A stretch of 64,000 nt of DNA from Maliibacterium massiliense (GTDB taxonomy: Bacteria > Bacillota > Clostridia > Christensenellales > Maliibacteriaceae). Below are positions 42,747 to 50,921 of this stretch, piece by piece (the stretch's first letter is position 1; the number at the start of each line of letters is the position of its first letter). The DNA lies in NCBI RefSeq assembly GCF_900604345.1, contig NZ_LR026983.1, positions 1,922,001 to 1,986,000 on the forward strand. The letters run 5' to 3'. The notes below the pieces were generated by a model. The model worked only from the letters and a program-made list of their open reading frames with translations, was not told where the DNA came from and did no database searches. The position numbers and the translations under genes were made by a program.

Positions 42747-44344
42747 TGTCTGTCGTGGTTGTAAAATATGATCAATGGTGGAATGCCACGGTATATACGT
42801 GTAACGCGCAGGAGGGATATACGGAGTCGCTGCGCTACGACCTGATCGGGCGTCTGCGTCAGGTAGACGGGCGGCAGAACAGCGCGGTATGGAGCTATGG
42901 CCTGGATTACAACGACAACGACGAGCTGAGCAGGATGTGGTACACGCGCGGCAGCGAGGCGGCCAACGCAGTGAACTACACGTACGACAGTTCGGGCTTT
43001 AATACGGGGGCGAACTACACGCACGGCAGCACGACGATCAGCCAGCAGAGCACGATCGACGGGTACGGACGCACGGGAAGTATGCAGCTTAAGAAGGGGA
43101 GCGCGGTGCTGTCGAGCGCGGCGTACACGTACGCAAGCCCGGCGCCGGGGCGCACGTCGACGCGGGTGTTGAGCCTGCGCAACCAGGCGGGGAGCTACGA
43201 CAGGACGCTGAGCTACACGTACGACGCGGTGGGGAACATCACGTCGGTGAGCGATGGGACGCACACGACGCACTACACGTACGACGATCTGTACCAGCTG
43301 GTGCGTGAGGATAACCAGGCTGCGGGCAAGACGTGGGTGTGGGCGTACGACCTGGGAGGAAATATCAAGAGCCGGGTCGAATACAGCTATACAACGGGCG
43401 CGGTGTCGGTGGAGAACGCGCTGGACACGGTGGTGTATGCGTACGGGGACGCGAACTGGCCGGATAAGCTGACGGGCTACGACGGCCAGGCGATCACGCG
43501 GGACGCAATCGGGAACCCGTTGAGCGACGGGGAGTGGATGTACAGCTGGGAAGGCGGTCGGCGCCTTGCGGGGATGAGCAAGGCGGGGACGAGCCTGAGC
43601 TACGCATACGACGCAAGCGGGCTGCGCACGAGCAAGACAGTCAACGGGGTGAAGACGCGCTACACGCTGATGGGGAGCCTTGTGGCGTACGAACAGACGG
43701 GCAGCGAGGTGATCTACTACTATTACGACGCGGTGGGCCGGCCGATGAGCATGCGGATCGGGAGCGCGCAGTACCACTACGTGTACAACCTGCAGGGAGA
43801 TGTGATCGGGCTTGTGGACAACACGGGCGCGGTGGTGGTGGAGTACACGTACGACGCGTGGGGCAAGCCGCTTAGCGTGACGGGGAGCCTGGCGGGCACG
43901 GTGGGGAAGAAGAACCCGTACAGGTATAGGGGATACCGTTACGATGAGGAGACGGGGTTCTACTACCTGCAGAGCCGGTACTACGATCCGGAGATGGGGA
44001 GGTTTATCAATGCGGACAGCTATGCATCGACGGGATATAGTCCGCTCAGCAGCAATATGTTTGGTTATTGTGGCAATAATCCCGTCAATCGAGCAGATCC
44101 ATCGGGGCATTCATGGGAAGAGCTCATTGAGCTCGTGACAAGAGTGGTAACAGAGGTTGGTAAGGCACTGACAGCAATGAGGCCAGTGTATGCAGGGCTC
44201 GGAGGCCTTGCCGCAGCAGATGGGCCGCTTCCGTTTGGGGATACTGTGGCTGTGGCAGGTGCAGTGATCCTGACGGCAGGTGCTATTGCTTACGGCGTAT
44301 ATCAGGCGACGAAAACATCGGCAAGATCGACGCCAAAGGCATGA
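42746..44344 (+). CDS. Orphan Rhs cassette 3: long core fragment and proximal tip, cut by in-frame TGA
   Basis: The longest stored core piece, homologous from 42803 to 44014. The open frame starts at a TTG with no ribosome site, so it is probably silent. 532 residues: about 420 of core, then a tip that begins YASTGYSPLSSNMFGYC and includes a membrane-like stretch (TVAVAGAVILTAGAIAYGVY). Translation stops at TGA 44342-44344, but the same frame stays open for 108 more codons with toxin-like sequence. CGA to TGA would explain the stop. Confidence 0.8.
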   Translation: MSVVVVKYDQWWNATVYTCNAQEGYTESLRYDLIGRLRQVDGRQNSAVWSYGLDYNDNDELSRMWYTRGSEAANAVNYTYDSSGFNTGANYTHGSTTISQQSTIDGYGRTGSMQLKKGSAVLSSAAYTYASPAPGRTSTRVLSLRNQAGSYDRTLSYTYDAVGNITSVSDGTHTTHYTYDDLYQLVREDNQAAGKTWVWAYDLGGNIKSRVEYSYTTGAVSVENALDTVVYAYGDANWPDKLTGYDGQAITRDAIGNPLSDGEWMYSWEGGRRLAGMSKAGTSLSYAYDASGLRTSKTVNGVKTRYTLMGSLVAYEQTGSEVIYYYYDAVGRPMSMRIGSAQYHYVYNLQGDVIGLVDNTGAVVVEYTYDAWGKPLSVTGSLAGTVGKKNPYRYRGYRYDEETGFYYLQSRYYDPEMGRFINADSYASTGYSPLSSNMFGYCGNNPVNRADPSGHSWEELIELVTRVVTEVGKALTAMRPVYAGLGGLAAADGPLPFGDTVAVAGAVILTAGAIAYGVYQATKTSARSTPKA

Positions 44345-44671
44345 GAAAAAGAGATTACAGCGCCACCCCCAAAGGCTAGTGTAATATATAGATATGGGGG
44401 GACTAATCCCGGTAACTTTGTACCTTCTGTTCGTGATGTTGCAAGTGCCTCAGGGTTATCTTTTTCGACAGTTCCAAAGCCAGGAGCTGCAATGACAACA
44501 ATTGAAGCACTAAATGCAACAGGCGTCGTATATGCGGTTCAAGATGGACCTACACATGTAAGTGTTATCCCAATTGGCGGAACAATTGCGGATTGGCGAA
44601 ATGCAGGATCATCGTCTGTATGGACACAGGCGGTAAGATCTGTGGTAATCAAATGGGATGGAGGCAAATAA
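44345..44671 (+). pseudogene. Distal toxin tip of cassette 3, separated by the in-frame TGA
   Basis: Directly in frame after the stop come 108 codons to a TAA at 44669-44671. They encode a compact domain: VIYRYGGTNPGNFVPSVRD, GLSFSTVPKPGAAMTTIEA, VVYAVQDGPTHVSVIP, ending VVIKWDGGK. The lack of any frame change or decay suggests either a recent nonsense mutation or a sequencing error. A known polymorphic-toxin tip type is likely, but I cannot name its activity. A DUF5071-like gene follows after one base. Confidence 0.7.
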
Positions 44672-44672
44672 T

Positions 44673-45077
44673 ATGTGCGGTATTGATCAAATTATGGATA
44701 TGCTTGACTGGAACAACGCTGCAGAAATACAACAAGAAGGCTTGAAACTTGCAAAACAAGTAGAGAGCATTAACGTATTTATACAACCGCTAGACAGACA
44801 ACATAACAAAAACGTTTGGGATAATTGTGCGCAAGTATTATGCGATAGATCCGATCAAGAGCTGAAGCCATATCTGATACGATTATTGGAATGGTTGGAA
44901 GATCTAAATTGGCCAGGTGCTCTGCGTATTTTTAACCGATTAAGAAGATACTCCGATAAAGAGGCGTTTGACTTTTCCTATCATGAATGTATAATGCGTG
45001 CCAAGGCTTTACAAGAAGAAGACTGGTTGCATCATCTATATGAATTACGGAAAATAGACAGTGTATATGCAGAATAG
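44673..45077 (+). CDS. DUF5071-like protein, candidate immunity of cassette 3
   Basis: 134 residues; LLEWLEDLNWPGALRIFNRL is the characteristic motif of DUF5071 proteins, which occur beside polymorphic toxins. ATG at 44673 has GGAGG 8 bases upstream and lies 1 base after the toxin stop; an ATG at 44658 inside the toxin end is less likely. Soluble and acidic, as expected for a protein that binds a cytoplasmic toxin. Confidence 0.7.
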   Translation: MCGIDQIMDMLDWNNAAEIQQEGLKLAKQVESINVFIQPLDRQHNKNVWDNCAQVLCDRSDQELKPYLIRLLEWLEDLNWPGALRIFNRLRRYSDKEAFDFSYHECIMRAKALQEEDWLHHLYELRKIDSVYAE

Positions 45078-45169
45078 ATGTGTGTGAAAAATCTCAAAAA
45101 TGAATGTATACAATAATAATCAGAAAATGTTCGATGACTCCAAATTTAAGTGATACTGGAGGCGTAATA

Positions 45170-45589
45170 GTGCAGGATTATATTGAGCTAAAGCGGGTAT
45201 GGCAGGACGCATATCTCTTCGAGATGGAGGTTACATGTGCATCCGAGCATATTGTGGCCTCAAACAAAGTGTATACAACCAATCAGAGTATAGATAATTT
45301 GGCAGAAGAGATTACGCGTATTGTAGATGGAGAGGAAACGGAGTGCTTGTGGGAAAATGGAGAAAAGGGCGATGCATATGCGGCTTACATCTCTATGAAG
45401 ATGATGCATAAAGACAAGCGAGGGCATATCCAAATAGAAGTATACATGGAGTTACAGGATGGTGGAAGCTTTGCCGAGCATCACTGCTGCTTTTATGTCA
45501 ATACGGAGATAGGGATGCTTATGGAATTCGGTAAAAACTTACAAAAAATAAAGCAACCTATTCTGGGAAGGAAAATCCGCTTGAACTGA
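45170..45589 (+). CDS. Second small protein of cassette 3, possible additional immunity gene
   Basis: 139 residues from GTG 45170, which has GGAGG 7 bases upstream; the frame is open 22 codons further without a ribosome site. Starts QDYIELKRVWQDAYLFEMEV, an alternating beta pattern, and is acidic and soluble. No family is recognised with confidence; small beta-sandwich immunity proteins of the WapI kind look similar. May belong to a lost tip, since one tip is followed by two such genes. Confidence 0.55.
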   Translation: MQDYIELKRVWQDAYLFEMEVTCASEHIVASNKVYTTNQSIDNLAEEITRIVDGEETECLWENGEKGDAYAAYISMKMMHKDKRGHIQIEVYMELQDGGSFAEHHCCFYVNTEIGMLMEFGKNLQKIKQPILGRKIRLN

Positions 45590-45651
45590 TGCGGTACTCT
45601 TAGGTAAGATTGGCTAACGTATTTTAGTGGGCTATAAAGTCTCTATTGTAA

Positions 45652-45684
45652 GGAGCATGGGATATATCCTATGCTCCTCGTTTT
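45652..45684 (+). terminator. Terminator of cassette 3
   Basis: GGAGCATGGGATA pairs with TATCCTATGCTCC, then CGTTTT. The core scar starts about 23 bases on. Confidence 0.8.
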
Positions 45685-45706
45685 AACCACGCTAAAGATC
45701 TATTTG

Positions 45707-45858
45707 GCAGGCTGGTGCGCAGCAGCAACGCGCAGGAGGGATATACGGAGGCGCTGCGCTACGACCTGATCGGGCGGCTGCGTCAGGTAGACGGGCAGCA
45801 GAACAGCGCGGTATGGAGCTATGGCCTGGATTACAACGACAATGACGCGCTGCGCAGA
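45707..45858 (+). pseudogene. Rhs core scar without a tip
   Basis: About 150 bases homologous to core positions from 36549 on (GGCAGGCTGGTGCGCAGCAG onward), ending abruptly in the YD region, well before the GRFIN boundary. No tip or immunity gene follows; the trp promoter begins 37 bases later. Remains of a fourth cassette. Confidence 0.85.
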
Positions 45859-45894
45859 GAGCGTTAGAGTACCGGCCGCTGTTAAAAGAATCCC

Positions 45895-45922
45895 TTGACA
45901 AATCCCGCCGATGTCGTACAAT
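45895..45922 (+). promoter_or_regulatory. Promoter of the trp T-box and operon
   Basis: TTGACA at 45895-45900 and TACAAT at 45917-45922, spacer 16. Confidence 0.8.
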
Positions 45923-45934
45923 AAGAAAAAATAC

Positions 45935-46231
45935 ATAGTAAAAGTAAAACCGCTGATTGAAAAGAGTAAGCATTGGTTCGGATGCTCCCAGAGAGCGCGC
46001 GCATTTGGTGGGAGCGCGCACAGCAATCGCAATGCCCAATGGGTTCAAGAGGGTGAAGAGAAAGGCCTGTAATGGGCTGAGTAATGTTCAACGGGAGGCT
46101 TTCGCCCGTTATCAAGGAAAGCGCGTATGATGGTACGCGAAGCAAGAGAGGCTGTAGCAATGCAGCAATGTAGGTGGCACCGCAGAAGTGTAACGCTTTT
46201 GTCCTATGGTTTATGGGACAAAAGCTTTTTT
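45935..46231 (+). ncRNA. T-box riboswitch before trpB, probably tRNA-Trp
   Basis: Stem I elements are visible (AAAGAGTAAGC, then CCAGAGAGCGC). The T-box bulge AGGTGGCACCGC stands at 46172-46183. A terminator follows: CTTTTGTCC / GGGACAAAAG and TTTTTT to 46231. A TGG triplet near 46040, on the 3' side of stem I, is a plausible tryptophan specifier. Uncharged tRNA-Trp would pair with the bulge and let the operon be read. Confidence 0.88.
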
Positions 46232-46252
46232 ATTGCCAGAAAGGAGATTGTC

Positions 46253-47437
46253 ATGAAAAAGGGGAGATTCGCCCAGTTCGGGGGGCAGTACGCGCCCGAG
46301 ACGATGATGCACGCACTGGAGGAGCTGGAGCGGGCGTACGAGGCATGCAAAGAAGACCCCGCATTCAAGCGGGAGCTGAGCGCGCTGCTGCATGATTACG
46401 CGGGCAGGCCGTCACGCCTCTATTTTGCGCGCAAGATGAGCCGCGCGCTGGGCGGGGCCAAGGTCTATCTCAAGCGGGAGGACTTAAACCACACCGGCTC
46501 CCACAAGATCAACAACGTGCTGGGGCAGGTGCTGTTGGCCAAGCGCATGGGCAAGACGCGCGTCATTGCGGAGACGGGCGCGGGGCAGCACGGCGTAGCC
46601 ACCGCCACCGCCGCGGCGCTGATGGACATGGAGTGCGAGGTGTTTATGGGCCAGGAGGACACCGAGCGCCAGGCGCTCAACGTGTTTCGCATGGAGCTGT
46701 TGGGCGCCAAGGTGCATCCGGTCACCTCAGGCACGCGCACGCTCAAGGACGCGGTCAACGAGACCATGCGCGCATGGGTCTCGCGCATCGAGGATACCCA
46801 CTACGTGCTGGGCTCGGTGATGGGGCCCCATCCTTTTCCCACCATCGTGCGGGATTTTCAAAAAATCATCGGGGAGGAGATCCGCGCGCAGCTTGAGGAA
46901 GCGGAGGGCAAGCTGCCCGATGCACTAATCGCCTGCGTGGGCGGAGGCAGCAACGCCATCGGCGCATTCTATGACTTCATTCAGGAGCCGGGCGTGCGCC
47001 TGATCGGCTGCGAGGCCGCGGGCCGCGGCGTGGATAGTCTGGAGACGGCTGCCACCATCGCCACGGGCAAGCCGGGCATCTTCCACGGCATGAAGTCCCT
47101 GTTCTGCCAGGATGCGCAGGGGCAGATCGCGCCAGTGTACTCCATCTCGGCGGGGCTGGATTACCCGGGCATCGGTCCGGAGCACGCGATGCTGCACGCC
47201 CAGGGGCGCGCCGAATATGTGCCCGTCACAGACGATGAGGCGGTGGAAGCCTTCGGCTACCTGTCGCGCACCGAGGGCATCATCCCCGCCATTGAGAGTG
47301 CGCACGCGGTGGCTTACGCCATGCGCCTGGCGCCCCAAATGCGCCCCGACCAGATCATTGTCGTCAACATCTCGGGCCGCGGGGATAAGGACGTGGCGGC
47401 CATCGCCCGCTACAAAGGAGTGGAGATTTATGAGTAA
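46253..47437 (+). CDS. trpB: Tryptophan synthase beta chain
   Basis: PLP enzyme joining indole and serine to tryptophan. ATG at 46253 follows AAAGGAG; the frame upstream belongs to the T-box leader and is not coding. 394 residues, TrpB1 type. The PLP lysine is K85 in HTGSHKINN; the phosphate-binding loop is VGGGSNAIG. First gene of the T-box transcript, overlapping trpA by 8 bases. Confidence 0.97.
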   Translation: MKKGRFAQFGGQYAPETMMHALEELERAYEACKEDPAFKRELSALLHDYAGRPSRLYFARKMSRALGGAKVYLKREDLNHTGSHKINNVLGQVLLAKRMGKTRVIAETGAGQHGVATATAAALMDMECEVFMGQEDTERQALNVFRMELLGAKVHPVTSGTRTLKDAVNETMRAWVSRIEDTHYVLGSVMGPHPFPTIVRDFQKIIGEEIRAQLEEAEGKLPDALIACVGGGSNAIGAFYDFIQEPGVRLIGCEAAGRGVDSLETAATIATGKPGIFHGMKSLFCQDAQGQIAPVYSISAGLDYPGIGPEHAMLHAQGRAEYVPVTDDEAVEAFGYLSRTEGIIPAIESAHAVAYAMRLAPQMRPDQIIVVNISGRGDKDVAAIARYKGVEIYE

Positions 47438-48215
47438 GATAGCCCAGGCATTTGCGCATGGCAAGGCGTTTATCGCCTTTGTCACCGGCGGCGATCCGGA
47501 TATCGCCACCAGCGAGGAACTCATCTGCGCCATGGCCGAGGGGGGCGCGGACGCCATTGAGATCGGCATTCCATTTTCCGATCCCATCGCGGAGGGGCCG
47601 GTGATTCAGGCGGCAAGCGCGCGTGCGCTCGCCGCGGGCGCCAGCGTGGACGCTCTCTGTGACATGGTGGCGCGTGTGCGCCGCAGGGTGGACGTGCCGC
47701 TGCTGTTTATGACGTACGCCAACCCCATCTTTGCCTACGGCAGCGCGCGCTTCATGCAGCGCGCCGCGGCGGCGGGCATCGACGGGCTGATCGTGCCCGA
47801 CGTGCCCTTTGAGGAAAAAGACGAGTTTGCCGCCGTGTGCGATGCGCATGGCATCGACCTGATATCCATGGTAGCGCCCACATCCAAAGCGCGCGCACGC
47901 GCCATCGCAAGGGAGGCCAGGGGTTTTTTGTACTGCGTATCCTCGCTGGGCGTGACCGGCGTACGCGCCGAACTGGGCGCCAGCATCAGCGAGGTGATCC
48001 GCCAGGCCAAGCAGGCGGCGGATATCCCCTGCGCCATCGGCTTTGGCATCGCCACCAAGGAGCAGGCGCGCCAGATGGCCGCCTATGCCGACGGTGTGAT
48101 CGTGGGCAGTGCCATCGTGCGCCTGGTGGCCGCGCACGGCCGCCAGAGCGTGCCCGTGGTGCGCGACTACGTGCGCGGCATGAAGCAAGCCCTTGTGCGG
48201 GCGGGACTGTTTTAA
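47430..48215 (+). CDS. trpA: Tryptophan synthase alpha chain
   Basis: Splits indole-3-glycerol phosphate and passes indole to TrpB. ATG at 47430 with AAAGGAG upstream gives 261 residues. The catalytic glutamate lies in [20 protein letters not shown] and the aspartate in [11 protein letters not shown]. Overlap with trpB reflects the fixed alpha2beta2 complex. Confidence 0.97.
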   Translation: MSKIAQAFAHGKAFIAFVTGGDPDIATSEELICAMAEGGADAIEIGIPFSDPIAEGPVIQAASARALAAGASVDALCDMVARVRRRVDVPLLFMTYANPIFAYGSARFMQRAAAAGIDGLIVPDVPFEEKDEFAAVCDAHGIDLISMVAPTSKARARAIAREARGFLYCVSSLGVTGVRAELGASISEVIRQAKQAADIPCAIGFGIATKEQARQMAAYADGVIVGSAIVRLVAAHGRQSVPVVRDYVRGMKQALVRAGLF

Positions 48216-48234
48216 GAAAGAGAGGCAACCACCC

Positions 48235-49260
48235 ATGTATAAAGAAATCCTTACCAAATTGACCAACCGCATGGAGCTCAGCGAACAGGAAATCTCCGCG
48301 CTGATCGCCGCCATCAACAAAGACGAGATCAGCGATGTGCAGATTGGCGGCTTCCAGGTGGCGCTGCTGATGAAGTCCCCCACCCTGCGCGAGACCGCGG
48401 CCATTGCCAAGGCGATGCGGGAGAACTGCGTGCGCCTCGCCCCCCGCGTAAGCGAACCGTTGATGGACACCTGCGGCACGGGCGGGGGGCTGAGCACCTT
48501 TAACATCTCCACCGCCACCGCCATTGTGGCCGCGGCGGCGGGCATTCCCGTGGCCAAGCACGGCAGCCGCTCCATCTCCAGTCTTTCGGGCAGCGCGGAC
48601 GTGCTGGAGGCGTTGGGCGTCAACATCAACCTCACGCCCCGCGCGGCGGAGCGGATGATCGAGGAGATCGGCATCGCGTTTCTCTACGCGCCGCTCTTTC
48701 ATCCGGTGATGTGCAAGGTGCTGCCGCCCGAGCAGGATCTGGGCATCAAGACGATCTTTTACACGATCATCGGCCCACTGATCAACCCCGCGTTTGCCAC
48801 GCGCCACATCCTGGGCGTCTACAAGCCCGAGCTGCTGGATACCGTGACCATGGTCGCAAAAGAGCTAGGCTACACCGACGCGCTGTTTGTGCACGGCGTG
48901 GACGGCTTAGACGAGATTTCGCTGATGGGCCCCACCCGCGTAAACGAGCTGCGCGGCGGTCAGGTCAAAACCTACGAGATTGCGCCGGAGCAGTTCGGCC
49001 TTGCGCGCTGCACGCTACAGGAGATCAAGACCGGCGCGCCGGAGGTGAACGCCGCCTGCATCCGCGGGGTGTTTTCCGGCAAGATCCGGGGCGCGCAGCG
49101 CGATGCCATATTGCTCAACGCGGCGGGCGCGCTCTACATCGCGGGGCGCGCAGCGGATATTCAGCAGGGCGTGGGCCTTGCGGCGGAGCTGATCGACAGC
49201 GGCAAGGCGCAGAGGAAGCTGGAGGCGCTGGGCGCGATGTCCCACGCGCTGGCGCAGTGA
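48235..49260 (+). CDS. trpD: Anthranilate phosphoribosyltransferase
   Basis: Adds phosphoribose to anthranilate. 341 residues from ATG 48235. PRPP-binding DTCGTGGGLSTFNIST and the segment AAAGIPVAKHGSRSISS identify it. No TrpG glutaminase domain is fused. Overlaps trpC by 4 bases. Confidence 0.96.
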   Translation: MYKEILTKLTNRMELSEQEISALIAAINKDEISDVQIGGFQVALLMKSPTLRETAAIAKAMRENCVRLAPRVSEPLMDTCGTGGGLSTFNISTATAIVAAAAGIPVAKHGSRSISSLSGSADVLEALGVNINLTPRAAERMIEEIGIAFLYAPLFHPVMCKVLPPEQDLGIKTIFYTIIGPLINPAFATRHILGVYKPELLDTVTMVAKELGYTDALFVHGVDGLDEISLMGPTRVNELRGGQVKTYEIAPEQFGLARCTLQEIKTGAPEVNAACIRGVFSGKIRGAQRDAILLNAAGALYIAGRAADIQQGVGLAAELIDSGKAQRKLEALGAMSHALAQ

Positions 49261-49952
49261 AGCACCCTTTTTCGCAGGCGCTGCTTGACAGGGCACGCGC
49301 TGGACGGGTGCCCGTGATCGCGGACATCAAGGCGCGTTCCCCCAAGGAAGGCGACCTGCTGCGGGGGCGCGATCCCGTGCAGATCGCGCGCGCACTCAAA
49401 GCGGCGGGCGCGCCCTGCCTTTCGGTAGTGACGGAGCAGACGCACTTTTGCGGTTCGCTCGATATGCTGCGCAGGGTGTCGGAGGCAAGTGGTCTGCCCG
49501 TGCTGCGCAAGGATTTTATCACCAGCGCGCGGGACCTGGCGAAGACACGCGATGCGGGCGCGGCCGCGATCCTGCTGATCTGCAGCATGCACGCGCCTGC
49601 GCGCCTGGAGACGCTCTACCGCGCGGCCAGCGATCTGGGCTTGGAGGCGCTGGTGGAGACCCACACGGCGCAGGAGCTTGCGTTTGCGCAAGATTTGGGC
49701 GCGCAGCTTATCGGCGTCAACAACCGGGACATCCTGCGCCTTGAGCAAGATGCGGGGGATGTGGGCACCACCGAGTCGCTGCTGGGCGCGGCAAACAAGA
49801 AGGGCCTGCGCGTCAGCGAGAGTGGCATCCAAACGCCCAAGGACGTGCGCCGCGCACGCGCCGCGGGCGCGGACGCGGTGCTGGTGGGCACGGCGCTGCT
49901 CAAGGCGGCGGATATCGCAGGGTGTTACCGCGTGCTGGAGGAGGCGCTATGA
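49257..49952 (+). CDS. trpC: Indole-3-glycerol phosphate synthase
   Basis: Cyclises CdRP to indole-3-glycerol phosphate. GTG at 49257 overlaps the trpD stop (GTGA); the frame upstream is a shadow of trpD. 231 residues, shorter than most (about 255) because the N-terminal helical extension is reduced: it begins KHPFSQALLDRARAGRVPVI. Active-site motifs ADIKARSPKEG and VLRKDFI are intact. Overlaps trpF by 4 bases. Confidence 0.94.
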   Translation: MKHPFSQALLDRARAGRVPVIADIKARSPKEGDLLRGRDPVQIARALKAAGAPCLSVVTEQTHFCGSLDMLRRVSEASGLPVLRKDFITSARDLAKTRDAGAAAILLICSMHAPARLETLYRAASDLGLEALVETHTAQELAFAQDLGAQLIGVNNRDILRLEQDAGDVGTTESLLGAANKKGLRVSESGIQTPKDVRRARAAGADAVLVGTALLKAADIAGCYRVLEEAL

Positions 49953-50623
49953 CGCAGCTGAAAATATGCGGCCTGACGCGCGCGGAGGATGTGCGCATGT
50001 GCTGTGCGTTGGGCGTGGACATCGCGGGCTTCGTGGTGGAATACCCTGGTAACGTGCCCTGGAACCTGTCGAGAAAAGCGGCGGCACCACTGCTGGCGTG
50101 CGTGTCAGGCGCGACCAGGCGCTGCATCGTCACGGGCGGCGCGCCCGCGCGCGTGCTTGCCCTTGCCGAGGCGCTGCGGCCCGACTACGTGCAGCTGCAT
50201 TACAGCGAGACGCTGGAGGAGACGCGCCTTGTTGCCCAAGCGCTGCATGCCATGGGCATCCGCACCATCAAGGCCATCCCCGTCACGCCGGAGGGTGCCT
50301 GCCAGATGCCGGGTTTCAGCACGCCCGAGCAGGCCGCGCGGGCGCTGAGCGGGACCAAGGCGGCGATGCTGCTATTGGACGCGCGCAGCGCGTGCGATCC
50401 CGCCGCGCCCGGCCGCACGCTGGATTTGGCGCTGTACCGCCGCGTGCAGCAAGCCGCGGCGCTGCCGGTGGCGCTGGCCGGCGGCCTTACGCCGGAGAAT
50501 CTTGCAAGCGTGCTCACGCAGGCCGCGCCGCCTATGGTGGACATTCTCTCAGGCGTGGAGCGCGCCTCCGGCTGCAAGGATGCTGCGGCAGTCCGCCGCG
50601 TGTGTACGCTGTGCGGCAAGTGA
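49949..50623 (+). CDS. trpF: Phosphoribosylanthranilate isomerase
   Basis: Amadori isomerase between TrpD and TrpC. 224 residues from ATG 49949, with catalytic cysteine in KICGLTRAEDV and the barrel end LAGGLTPEN with DILSGVE. Last gene of trpB-A-D-C-F; a terminator follows. Confidence 0.95.
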   Translation: MTQLKICGLTRAEDVRMCCALGVDIAGFVVEYPGNVPWNLSRKAAAPLLACVSGATRRCIVTGGAPARVLALAEALRPDYVQLHYSETLEETRLVAQALHAMGIRTIKAIPVTPEGACQMPGFSTPEQAARALSGTKAAMLLLDARSACDPAAPGRTLDLALYRRVQQAAALPVALAGGLTPENLASVLTQAAPPMVDILSGVERASGCKDAAAVRRVCTLCGK

Positions 50624-50637
50624 CAAACAAAAAGCAG

Positions 50638-50664
50638 AAAGCGCCCCTTTAAACGGGGCGCTTT
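50638..50664 (+). terminator. Terminator of the trp operon
   Basis: AAAGCGCCCC, loop TTTAAAC, GGGGCGCTTT. Confidence 0.85.
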
Positions 50665-50921
50665 GTCCGTTTTGCACGGACAAACGTGTTGACGCACTTT
50701 GTGAATACAGCGTCCACGCCTGGAGGGCGTCACGGCCGGCGCGACCTCTGTGGCCGCCCATCCCGTGCCTGGAAGTGCGTCTTTTCGCCCAGGTATTGCG
50801 TGCCCTCCCGGAACCACGAAAAAAGAAAGTTGCATTGCATATTTTTGTCTCTTATTATAAGTTTAAGTGGTTTTTTGTATATACTTGCACGTATCAGCAT
50901 AATATAAGGAGGCGTACGAAA

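Noticed and set aside
31782..45900. Insertion sequence or transposase explaining the repeated Rhs segments
   Set aside because: No transposase gene, terminal inverted repeat or target duplication is seen; the repeats are Rhs core coding sequence.
46127..46252. N-terminal extension of trpB into the T-box leader
   Set aside because: The region is the T-box antiterminator and terminator; AAAGGAG before ATG 46253 marks the real start.
50502..50921. 140-codon N-terminal extension of the DUF262 protein
   Set aside because: It overlaps trpF and its terminator and has no family similarity; AAGGAGG precedes ATG 50922.
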